From positions 2,418,001-2,482,000 of the forward strand of contig JBBMOL010000012.1 in the NCBI GenBank assembly GCA_037954665.1: DNA of 64,000 nucleotides. The letters are read 5' to 3'. This stretch comes from Laguncularia racemosa (Eukaryota; Streptophyta; Magnoliopsida; Myrtales; Combretaceae). Below, in pieces: positions 32,196-43,153 of this stretch. Numbering within the stretch: position 1 is the stretch's first letter; each line of letters opens with the position of its first letter. The notes beneath the pieces are model-generated. The model was not told where the DNA came from, ran no database searches, and saw only the letters and a list, made by a program, of their open reading frames with translations. A program made the position numbers and the translations under genes.

Positions 32196-33668
32196 ATGAG
32201 TTTTCCTGATCCTAGTCCTTTTATGATGCCGCCGCAACAATTCGGTATTGGCGGTGATGCATTTGGTTACTGGTCTCAATTTTCAGTGACCAATGATCAG
32301 TTTGACTCACAATATGATTCACCCAACCCACCGGCAAAAAGGCCTAGAAATTCTGAAGATAGCCAATCAAATTCTGGATCCTTACAATCTGCAAACCATA
32401 GGTCCAATCCACCTGTTAACAGAGGCACTACCAACATCTTTTTTAAGACACGAATGTGTGCAAAGTTCAGAATGGGAACATGTAGAAATGGGGAGAACTG
32501 TAATTTTGCTCATGGTATGGAGGATATGCGGCAGCCTCCCCCTAACTGGCAAGAACTAGTTGGTGGTCGTGAGCGCGAGGATGACCACAGGTCATTGGAG
32601 AATTGGGATGATGATCAGAAAATCATACATAAGATGAAGCTGTGCAAGAAGTTCTATAACGGGGAGGAGTGTCCTTATGGTGATAGGTGTAATTTTCTTC
32701 ATGAAGACCCGGCTAAGTTTAGAGATGATTCTGGAAAGTTTAGGGAGAGCATCGCTATATGTATCGGGCCAACACCGACAGGGCCTGGTACTGGATCTAA
32801 TCAATCTGAAGGAAGTAGACCTGTGAATGGCAGTGTAGATGCAAGAGCGAATGTGAAGCCTGTGTATTGGAAAACAAAGCTTTGTACAAAGTTTGAGACT
32901 ACAGGTCAATGCCCTTTTGGTGATAAATGCCACTTTGCTCATGGCCTAGCAGGTATATACCATCACCTAATCTTTTATAAGATAAAACGTCCCTGTTTTC
33001 TTTCTATGTTCATGGTTGATCTTGTTATGGATGTCAAAATAAAGTCTCTTGTAACAATGGGGCAAAAGGGTCTAGCATGCATGGAAGCCTGATGATTATG
33101 TTCTGTTCGAATGTGAAAGTGTCGTTTGAATCAGATATTCTATTTATGTTGTGTCATATTTGGAGATGCTAGCGGTATTGAAGATTCACTGATTCTTTTG
33201 TCTGATGTAATTGTGGTCTATACATCAAGATTTCAAGCAATTTCCTTTGTTTTAGTAACGATTTAGTGGTAAATTCTTAGCAAGCATAGGATCTGAAACT
33301 TACTAGATGGAAAATGAAAGCAGGTTTCCCATCTTCTTAATTAATTTCATATGAAAACGAATTATTCATGAAGCACTCTCTGATTATGCGGTATTGCCTC
33401 ATTCCACACATCAGAATTGCAGAGCCCTGTTGGCCGTGTTGAGGGAGAAGCAATGAGTACACCATCTGTTTCAATAAAGCCGCTACCTCTTCCCGTCAAC
33501 GATGCATCTCCTGCTCAGATAGTCAATGGACCTACTTTGGCTGAAGATGGCCAGGGCAAGAAGTGCTTCTTGAAATGGAAAGGAACCAAGAAGATCAATC
33601 AAATATATGCTGATTGGCTTGATGATTTGCCCTTGGTGCAAAACTCGCCGAATAAGGTTGAAGGTTAA
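32196..33668 (+). CDS. CCCH zinc-finger protein with three fingers, two exons (336 aa)
   Basis: Exon 1 is 32196-32952 and exon 2 is 33415-33668, joined by a GT...AG intron in frame (757 + 254 = 1011 bases, 336 residues plus stop). Three CCCH fingers bind zinc and, in this family, usually RNA. They are C88-C96-C102-H106 (spacing 7-5-3), C150-C159-C165-H169 and C230-C239-C245-H249 (both 8-5-3), each with the typical lead-in (KTRMC, KMKLC, KTKLC). The N-terminus (MSFPDPSPFM) is followed by a Ser/Asn-rich stretch with a basic patch PPAKRPR (residues 45-51), a possible nuclear signal. The C-terminus has KKCFLKWKGTKKINQIYADW. The architecture resembles Arabidopsis C3H12/C3H39-type proteins; the exact orthologue is not settled. 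The start is the first ATG that gives this N-terminus. Reading through the intron adds a spurious tail (to 33092). Confidence 0.92.
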
Positions 33669-34120
33669 AGGATTAGCTTGTGTGAGGATCTTACTCCGCT
33701 TCAATTCAAACACCACAGCTACAGTGTGATAGAATTGTTCTCCATGTTTAGGCTCAGGCGAAAGGGGGAAATATTTTTTTGCTATTAGTTTTCAGAGAAT
33801 TGGCTCATAGCCTAGATGTTCTCTTGCGTTCTGCGTTTTACATTCGCCATTGCCATTTTGGTTAGTGATAGGTTTCGTCATACAAAATTGGTTGTTTCTT
33901 TTTTAATTTTGCAATAGAAAGTCTCTGGTTGGATTGTCAGTGATTTGTTCATTTTAGCATAGTAATTGCCCTTGTACAAAGTACAAGGCGTTGAAGCGTT
34001 GTCAAGAAATTCTATTTGCACGAAGATCTTCTAAATACTTTCATGTCGATTGACATGTATGACTTGCTATATTACGCAATTGTGCGTCATAATCCTATGG
34101 TTCAGTTTTTTACTTACTTT
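33669..34120 (+). other. Probable 3' UTR and downstream flank of the CCCH gene
   Basis: T-rich sequence after the stop codon, with possible poly(A) signals (for example AATAGAAA near 33915). No reading frame. Confidence 0.4.
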
Positions 34121-34129
34121 CCCTAGTTA

Positions 34130-34319
34130 TAGGGGGGTGGATTATTTGGAGAAGGGACCTTTTAAGTTGAATAATTTATCAAAGCTTATAAAAACATATG
34201 ATTAATACTCATATAGTTGTTATTGGATATCACTTCCAGTTTTATTATTTCTCTTCATTCTAAAATTCTCATATTGTATCATTGTGGACATCTCATTTTT
34301 GTTCATATGGTATTAGAAC
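34130..34319 (+). mobile_element. Possible relic of a copia LTR and primer-binding site
   Basis: A purine run ATAGGGGGGTGGA (about 34130-34142) is followed by about 170 bp and then TGGTATTAGAAC (34308-34319), which differs from the iMet primer site by two transitions. The spacing fits a polypurine tract / LTR / primer-site series, but no second LTR was found. Confidence 0.3.
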
Positions 34320-36460
34320 TTTTCAATTTAAATATTTAAATAATGGAAAAGGTCCTAATTAAGAAAAAATGAAAAAGGAAAAATTAGAAAAATAAACCAA
34401 AAAAATTAGAAGAATTAAAAAAATACAAAAAAAAAGAAAGATTAGAAAAATACAAAAGAAAATGGAAATTTGAAAAATATAAAATTTTTTAGTCAATTCA
34501 TCATTAAGTTTCACCTTAAGGGACAAATTATTTTTAAGGGTTCAACAAAGAATTGCACATATGTGATTTGATGGTTTTCAAGCTTCAAATGAAAATATTA
34601 AAATTTTCTAAAAATTTAATATTCAAACTATAATTCAAGTTAATTATTTTCATAAAAATGAGGTCAACTTAAGTTGATTATAGCTTCAAATGGCATTTCA
34701 ATTGCACTTAAATTGGTTGATTTATGAAAAAAAAATCAAATTATAAATGAATTGAATAAGCAATGAACTAAAACTCATAAAATTGTCAAATTAGACTTAA
34801 TTTAAAATTTATTTTTAATGTGTGTGTACTAGACTTTATCTTTGAGAATATTGCCCTTTTAATTTTTAGGAAGTTGGTCAATTGGATGTTAAGTTTGACC
34901 TTAAATGAACTTCACACGTAAAATTAGTTCATGCTCAATAAAGGTTAAGTATATTTTAAAAGCATCATAAATGAGAATAAGTGAACTAGCTCACAAATGC
35001 ACATAGATAGTTAGGTCCTAGTCAAGTGGTGTCACGTCATCGCCACTTGTTGTAAAGTCCTAGCCACACATTAACATGTCATCACCACATGGTAGCCATG
35101 TCATTGACACATGGTCAATAGGTCATTGCCACAGGTTGCCCATGTCATCAACACATGGCAACTCCCATTGTTTCTAGAGTGCCATGTAATTGCCATGTGT
35201 CACCATGTTAGCATGACATGGTGACACATCATCTTCTTCCCTTGGTAAAAGCACATTATGGGTTATGTGCAATGCATGTGAGCTATTTTTATTTTTTATC
35301 ATGTTTTTTCACACAATTTCAACAAATTAATGATAAAATTGTGTAGAGTGCATGTTTGGATTGACCCAAAATTTCATCAAAATACATTCATTTTGCAATT
35401 CAAAAATTGATCAAAGTTGGAAAAAAAATCAGCTTGCACGTTTAAAACCCATTTAACCCATATCTCCTTATTCATGGCATTTTATCACTTTCTAAGCTTG
35501 CTTGATCATACCAAAGTATAAGTAGGATCCCATAACACCTATTCTATCATCAAACAACACTTAAATGCATCTAATTGTGCAAAAATCAAAGCTTTCTCTC
35601 TCTAGCTTCAAACCCATGACCTTCTTACCTTGTCTTTAGAAATTCTCCATCTACACTCAGCCTTGGGGCATGAAACTAGTCCCAATAGTTTTTTGGTGAG
35701 CTCTAGGTTTTTTTCTTTTTCTTTTTTTAAAAAAGCCTATGCACTTTGATTTTTCCTTAGAAAGCATCGATTGTGACATCCATATTTGGCCACCACCACT
35801 AGCTCTCAAAACCATCACCATTGTTGCTCATTGGAATGAACTACCACTATCGACATGCTTGTCACCCTTAATAAGCTCGCATTGACAAGCTTTCTTACCC
35901 TAGTGACCATTGGAGACTAACAACAATGCCAAAAGCTTACTACTTCTTTCATCGTTAACCTAAGAATAGGATTATTTTCAAACCAAAAAGTGTATTTCGA
36001 AAAATAAACTATAATTTGAAAGGCTTATATGGTAATTGTTTAGGTTTTAATAGATTAACTCTCTAATTCAAAACTTTAGTTTTTCAAAAATCTTTTTCCA
36101 AGTCAATTTTCTTACATATCAGTAGTTAGGTTAGAACTAATGTGCTCAATTAATTCCAATATAACCTTTTCCTGACTTAGTTGGGCAATAACTTCAAATT
36201 TTTCAAATTTAATTAAAAAACTAGATTTTTCTTAATTCTTAATTAAGGGTTAGTATTAAATGGGTTAGAGTTTAATACTAATCACATTAAGGAAAATGAA
36301 GCCAAAATTTAGGCTCAACAATTATCATTTATGAAAATAATATTAGACACTATAGGTTTTGTAGCTTTATATTGCTAAATATTATTATGTTAGGTTTTAA
36401 ATCTTTAATTATAATCCTAATATTGATTGTTACTATTGTTGTTTTCATCATTCATGGTTG
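34320..36460. other. No gene recognised; contains a short-unit imperfect repeat
   Basis: AT-rich DNA. At about 35020-35230 short variants of CATGTCAT(C/T)(A/G)(C/A)CACATGG recur at least five times, with spacing of roughly 25-35 bp. No open frame. Confidence 0.5.
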
Positions 36461-36464
36461 TTAA

Positions 36465-36735
36465 GGTAAATGTCATATTTGATACTTAAATTTTATCTAT
36501 TTTTTTAGTTAATTGCTTAAAATTTAAATGTGTTAATTTATTATCTACAAACTTTGAATGAGATCATTAATTGCAAAAATTCATAAAGTATAAGTAATTA
36601 ATTGTAAAAATGAATAAAGTTAAGGTGACTAATTGCAAAAATAGGCAAAGTTCAGGTGGTAAATTGACATTTTGAAATTTCAATAGTTAATTATAAAAAT
36701 GAGTATAGTTTAGGTACCAATTGTGATGTCAACTC
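36465..36735. mobile_element. MITE-like repeat, copy 1
   Basis: Begins near AAATGTCATATTTGATACTTAA; its end, reversed, begins GACATCACAATTGGTACCTAA, a weak inverted match. The inside repeats AATTGCAAAAAT and AAGTT(T/C)AGG motifs. A second, more decayed copy is at 40860-41095. Confidence 0.45.
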
Positions 36736-36752
36736 TAATTATTGTTACTATG

Positions 36753-36788
36753 GTTATTATTATTATTATTATTATTTATTATTATTAT
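36753..36788. repeat. (TTA)n microsatellite
   Basis: About eleven TTA/ATT units with one slip. Confidence 0.85.
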
Positions 36789-36789
36789 A

Positions 36790-39700
36790 TTGGTATTGAA
36801 GAAATATAAGTTCAATTTATAGTATTGTATATGTCTTATGTTATATTTAGAATGTGTTTAATATGTTATCTTAATTATTTAGAATACCTAATATTACCAT
36901 TCTAAATAATGAAATATGTTTATCTATTTATATGTCCCTTTTCATTTTTAGAGAATGTTTTAAAGTAGGAGATACTCACATTATTTAGTGGTTCTTATAT
37001 TGCAATAAAGCATTTTATTCTTGCTATAAATATATTTATTACATATTTATAGTGCATCCTTATTTCTATAATTAGTTTTTCCTAGATACCTAAATAAATC
37101 ATTGTGAATATTATTTTCATTGGTTAGCAAATTTAGTTTGGGTTGTATCATTATTTTCTTATATGTACTAAAGTCTTGTTGAATGACAACAAACATATTT
37201 TTGATGTATAGGAGTTGTTAATTAAATCAATTTAATTTGTATACCAATTTGATTATTTCATATATGTCAAAAGGGCCGTTATGCTTTATTGGTCATTATT
37301 TATTCATATATGGTTGTGGCCTTAAATATTAAATCATTTTTATTAGAATGTTTTAATTTGTAGCATAATAAGAAGGTTATAAAAATATCCTTTATTTACT
37401 ATATTTGTATACTGGAAAGTGACATGGCTACTATAATGTCCTACCTTTTAGTTGTTTGCTTTACCGATTCCCAATCCAAACAACTCAAACTTTGTACTTA
37501 GAGGTGGGATTTTTATAGCTATCCCTAAGGTAAGGATAAAGCTAATTTTTCTTTGAACATATACCTATTCTTACCATTTAACCATAACCTGCTCATCATA
37601 ACCAATAACATGTCATCTCATCTAAAGCCTTTGTATTGATTGTACACTTCGAGTGCTTAACCCATATAACAAATACTAGATTTATTTGCCCAAATGGCAT
37701 ATCATCACATGTTATACTCACTTCTTAACTATAGTCTTAGCTAATGATACTGATAAAAGAAACTATTATCTTATTTACTTGAATCAGATGTTCCCCTTGT
37801 CCACCTGGATTGACATGTGTTAAAGATTACAATGCCACAACTACAAGAACATAACAACTTTACATTACATGTGATTTTATACCTATTTACAACGTAAGAT
37901 AGCGATATACTACATAAAATGATTAAACAAAAGTCAGGGCTTCTAAAGACTTTGAAATGGTGCTCTTAATACCTCAAAGCCCAAAACATTGCTTCAACTA
38001 TCTACACTTGTACCTAAGGTCAACACAAGACTAACCCTTCAGCTTCTTATAAAGCCAAATGAGCACATAACAAAGACAATGCAATTCAAATACAATAAAG
38101 TAATTTATATATAATGTCCTGCTTACTAACAATAAGTAAACTTGCATGGATATATCCACTTTTCTTAAACCCAACACAATCTTAAGTATTAATATCACAC
38201 ACGAATGATATATTAATGCATATGAAATTGAAATGCATTGGCCAGTTTTCCTTGTACCGTGGAGAGTTGCAAAAGACTCTAGAATTTAGCTTAAAGAGTC
38301 ATAATGAAGTTAATAAGTAATACCAAGAGAGTCACAAGAGACTTACAACTTGGAGGGTTATAGAAGACTCATGTAACTTGTATGTTGAAAACTAAGATCT
38401 TATCCTTAACTCAACAAACAAAACCTTTAGGTCCACTCGTGCCATGCAAATGATGAATACCAAAAATACATTTTTGTCAACCAAGTAAAGATTAACTCAT
38501 TAAACCATGTTTACTCTAATTCCTAGACTTGAGTATTTCCAAATAATATAAAGTCATTTTCAAACCATACCATATTCAAGAGTAAACTTATAAATATATA
38601 ACTAGGCAATCCACATTCATACTCAATAATATTATAATTACAAATCTCAAATTCTCGATACACTACTAGTAGTACTAGTATGCTTTGCTAATCCAATATT
38701 CAAGCAAATCAGCAAGCCACAATATAATCATAACAAAACAACATTCATGCTCCACAAATTAACTAGAATTTCATTCTCAATCTTTCTATAATGGTTACAT
38801 ATATGATTTAACATGGTTCCTCGATAACAAGGCAAGTAATTTACATTATCGACCGCTATGCGACATAAGTAGTAAGCAAACAGGGTTACTCACCTAGTTA
38901 AGCAAAAGTCTCACAAAAAAAAAAAAAGAGTAAGTACTTCAATGATCAATCTCCACGACCAAGATCTCCTAAGTACACTTCAATAAGTCAACAATCCACA
39001 TATAGTAGGTTTTAAAGCATGAAGGAAGTCTATTTATTTTCTTTTGTTATGATATGGCTTATGATAATCCTAACCCTTTGCTTCTTAATGGTTCTTAAGT
39101 ATTGTATATACACACATATATATGTTTATATATTGTTATGATCCCAAAATAAAGTGTTACTCATTATATTCATATCCATAATTTGTCCATTATTTGGAAA
39201 TATTAGTATTGCCCTTTAATTTGAGTCCCACTTAACATTATATCAGTAAATACAAGTTTATATCTAATTTGTCACTTTATCATTTATTAGTTCATAAGAA
39301 TTTCATAATACTTCCCGTTTCATCAAATTGTTTATAGTTAAATAACAATTTGACATAGCCTTATTTGACAATTTGAATAATAAATAATTGTACAATAAAT
39401 AGAAAATGATCTAAACAATTCTATGAAAGTGGTTGGGAGCTCAAAGAAGTACACACTTCTTGCCCATAGTATTATGCTAGCTCTCCCTCTATATCTATAT
39501 ATATGTATTTTTTGTAATGACCCTTTTATCCCCCTCTAAGCAACTCAAAATACATAACTAATCAAATGCCAACTTGAAATCAGAGTCAAATTCTTCTATA
39601 TCACACTTAGCTCTTGGAAGTTTTTCTAAATAGATTAGATTTTCTAGTCTACCAAAAGCCTTTTAATAATTAATCTTCTAAAATAGGTTAGTTTAACTAA

Positions 39701-40855
39701 TTAAATTTTCGTAAATATTAAACAAGATGATACTTAGAATTCCTTGATATAAAAATTTAATATATCATGTTTGGAATCTATAAACCGAAAAAGTTGAAAC
39801 AACACCAACAAAGGCTCCAAAACCATTTTGAATTCGATCCTAAGTAGAGCAGTTTCCTACGACCCATACATGTATACTACGAATTTTACAAAACAAAAGT
39901 TAGTTACACAATCTACATAAAAATAAACCCCGATTACTTTTTTTTTTTTTTCAGAATTTCTAGCATCATTTAGCATTTTTAGGAAAGTATAGAAAATTTA
40001 GTTAAAACATGTGCGTCCTTGGTGCACCACTTTCCGATCATTGCCAGCCCCCCATCGTTTGTCGGCCGGGATTACCACCCTCGGAGAGCCTTAACTTCCA
40101 AGCCTTGCACCAGTTGCTCTACATTTGATACCCTAACCACGCATGCCAAAAGCTAATTTTCTTCATAACTCCCCATTTTTCTCGTAAAGTTTATTGGGTT
40201 TTCCTTCGAATTTTCTTACGAAGTTACTCCTATTGGAGTATTTGAACTCTGATCTGATGCATATTCTCAAGTACATGATTGAATGCTGATCAGCTGGGTA
40301 TTGTCAGTAAGTTTCAGAGAATTTCAGTTGTTTCTCTTAAGACACCAATCTATCTCTCTCTCTCTTGTTTGATACAACTAAGGTACTAGGTGTGTTATAC
40401 TCAGCTTAGGCTAATGGCTTACTCTTTACATGGTCACTTTTGCAAGTTATTTTTATTATATTAGTATTACATTTGACCTATCTTAGTGTGAATAACAATT
40501 CTTATGTCATTGTATGTTTTATGTACTATATATACTTAGTAAAATTATCATTCTCATAAAGGTGTTCTTTTACTCATTAATATTGATTTTCTATATCAAG
40601 TATCCCATCCTAAAGCCCCGTTACAATCTAAACCTCAATATCCATTATTTTTTTTAAACATGGATTGAACTATCCACCCCCTCCCTTAACGTAAACTATA
40701 GAAATGAACTATGTTGACTCCCGTCAAGAGTTCAAAATGTTTAAGTTTGTAGTTCTATTTTTATTTTTTATTTTTTATAAAAATAAATACGATAATATAT
40801 AAGCTAGCACCAATATCTTTGTTATCAATGTATATTTTTACTACATTATAACTAA
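36790..40855. other. No gene recognised
   Basis: Long AT-rich stretch without coding potential. A more G+C-rich island lies at about 40015-40150 and may come from an old LTR. Around 38280-38400 the phrase 'AGAGTC' with neighbouring bases recurs several times (AAGACTC, AGAGTCATAA, AGAGTCACAAG). Confidence 0.5.
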
Positions 40856-40859
40856 GAAA

Positions 40860-41095
40860 ATGGTAAACATCATATTTAATATTTAAATTTTATTTATTTT
40901 TATAATTAACTATTTAAAATATAAAAATATCAATTTACTAACTATAAATCTTTTGTGGTTATTTATAATACTTGAATGAGGTAGTTAATTGCAAAATTTG
41001 ATAAAAATTATGTAGTTAATAGTAAAAATTAGTAAAATTTAGATAGTTAATTATAAAAATAGATGAAGTTTATATACTAAATATAATATTATATT
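40860..41095. mobile_element. MITE-like repeat, copy 2 (decayed)
   Basis: Same order of motifs as 36465-36735: ATCATATTTAATATTTAAATTTTATTTATTTTTA near the start, then repeated TAGTTAATTGCAAAA-type units and a final ATATTAAC. Confidence 0.45.
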
Positions 41096-41274
41096 AACCC
41101 ATAAGAAAAGGTATATTTTGTACTCCTAATATTTGACCACTTTTCTATTTAAATTCTTACTTTTTTTTTCTTTATTGGAGTCATCGACATTTTTAACATT
41201 TACAAATTAAAACTTTTCTTAACCTTATCAACTTTTTCATCCATAAATAACACAATCGGTAGCACTTAGTTCGT

Positions 41275-41575
41275 CGAAATAAATAATTTAAAGAAAGCTG
41301 GTAGGAGTCAATTTCATTAGCTTCAAAGTTTGCAATCTCCAACTTAATTTCTCTTTTAGTGCCATCACCATTTCCACATCGTCTAGGCTATCTAATCCAC
41401 ATGAAACCCATATCTTTCTGGAAATGTGCACCAGGAGAGGACTCACTTGATGACTTCTTCTTTGGTGCACCATAGAATTGCCGCTGATAGTCGATCGCGG
41501 TTTTACTGGTAAACAGATGTGTCGAAGAAACGTTTCTCTTACTGTCACTGTTTCTCTCTCTCTCTCTCATCAAAG
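41275..41575 (-). pseudogene. Acyl carrier protein (probably mitochondrial type) fragment, broken
   Basis: On the minus strand three frames together give an acyl carrier protein core. GAHFQKD is followed, after an insertion of about ten bases, by LDSLDDVEMVMALKEK, which contains the DSL motif whose Ser carries the phosphopantetheine arm. After a further frameshift comes KLEIANFEANEIDSYQL, matching the family's 'F.LEIPD.EAD.I' helix. There is no intron in this stretch, so it may be a processed copy, though only part of the gene is present. The upstream frame (41573-41420) carries a basic/Ser-rich stretch that I cannot place. It is broken and cannot make a normal protein. Confidence 0.6.
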
Positions 41576-41712
41576 ATATAATTGTAGAACAAGCTTAAGG
41601 ACATGATAGTTTTACTGGTAATCAGATGTGTCGAAGAAACGTTTCTCTTACTGCCACTGTTTCTCTCTCTCATCAAAGATATAATTGTAGAACAAGCTTA
41701 AGGACAAGATAG
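41501..41712. repeat. Tandem duplication, two copies of about 109 and 103 bp
   Basis: 41501-41609 and 41610-41712 are almost identical. Both start TTTTACTGGTAA and end near GGACA(T/A)GATAG. The main difference is the length of an internal (CT)n run (about 41551-41569). The first copy overlaps the acyl carrier protein fragment. Confidence 0.9.
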
Positions 41713-42675
41713 TATGATGTTTACCAGATTTGAAATCTCTGTCATACTCATTTTCAACAAGTATACATTCTTTTTAAATCTAAAAATTTCACGTTGTAGG
41801 AAAAGGATATATTTTTTTTTTTGGGTGAAAATTTTGTAGGAGAAGTTTGTTGATAGGTTATAGAATTTTTAGATCTAATTTCTGGAAAATGAAAGTAAAC
41901 ACTACATTGAAAAATATTAAAGCATCAAAACAACTTTTTCCTTTTTCCTTTTTTTTTAAGATTTATTTTAGATTTTTCTTTTATTATTTTTTATTTTGTT
42001 TTATTTATATTCGTTCAATTATATTATTTATTTTGACATATTCGATATTGCCATGTGATAAAACATTAAGAACAAAAAAATGCCTTTTTCCTTATAATTA
42101 CACATGCTAATACTTCATTAGCATTAGAGTTTCAAAGACAAATTTAGAAACTCATCACAATCTTCAATTACTAATGCAACCATTGAAGCTTATAATGGGT
42201 AGTAGTAAAGGCATATCAATGTTCAAATACATGCCAAATGATTCGAGAATAGCAATAAAGTCACATCATATACATATTAGATACATCATCATGTTTGTAG
42301 TTAATTATGTAATGATATGGTATACTAATGTAGATAATATACATTGGCCAATATCTTAACTCATTGTTATTGAGTGGCACTTGGCAGCTGCTTATTGTAG
42401 ATATGAGTAGCATTTGATGGCTCCTTACCATAGATTTGAGCAACATTTGGTGACTCTAAGATTGTATAATCCAATATAAGCGATATGTCCCTTGGTATTT
42501 TGAATACCACCATATTAGACTATTCCTTTGTTCAGGAATCGCATAAGGATTTACCATCTATTTATCAAGAGTTGCTTTACCTTGGGCTAGTAAGTGGCTT
42601 GTTGAGGGTTTTGGAAAAAAAGAAGAAGAAGAAAGAAACAAAGAAAAACTTTTGGCTTATGACTGACCAAGCATC
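41713..42675. other. No gene recognised
   Basis: AT-rich DNA with short open frames of low-complexity composition (for example 41847-42110, rich in Phe and Leu). No family recognised. Confidence 0.5.
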
Positions 42676-42680
42676 TAAGG

Positions 42681-43153
42681 TGTCACAGTCTTAGGCCCTA
42701 CTAGCATAGTAAAATCGTGCGACACTTATTGTCCTACCTTTATAGTAGTGAGCAAGCTTAATTTCTACTCAATTGGCTTGTATGCCTATAAGCAACACAT
42801 AAGAACAACAATAAGAAAAAGGATACGGGTAGAAATCGTAATGAATAATTGCACACTTTTATTAATATTGAATATATAGAGGACTGCGGTGTGTACATGG
42901 GGGAATAGTGTATATAAGTAGATTCCTTAGCCATGAGCAGCTAAGTGGTGAGCAACAACTTGTATCTACAAGGGTACTCATATCTCTATAAAGAGCTTTA
43001 TGGCCATTTTTAGCTCTTGCAAGAGGAAACATTAAAATTGTTGAAATGGCAACATATTTAAAAATAGAAACTACTATTCTAAGTAAGATACAACAGATCC
43101 CAACCCTTACTATACAGTATGTATATAGTTTTATAATGGGTGTGATCTTAACA
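42681..43153 (-). repeat. 3' LTR of the gypsy chromovirus (473 bp)
   Basis: Aligns along its whole length with 47399-47879, with many substitutions, so the insertion is old. Confidence 0.85.

Noticed and set aside
32293..32942. Additional frames on both strands over the CCCH gene
   Set aside because: Shadow frames of the zinc-finger coding sequence.
32953..33092. C-terminal extension of the CCCH protein by reading through the intron
   Set aside because: A GT donor follows codon 252, and the second exon restores a family-like C-terminus; the read-through tail has no similarity.
35020..35230. Short repeats considered as a CRISPR array
   Set aside because: Units are imperfect with irregular spacing, and the DNA is plant nuclear.
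41551..41569. CT run read as a regulatory GAGA-type site
   Set aside because: It sits in a pseudogene and a recent tandem duplication; a plain microsatellite is sufficient.
41847..42110. Phe/Leu-rich open frame that looks like a membrane protein
   Set aside because: T-rich low-complexity DNA yields such frames by chance; no start context or family match.
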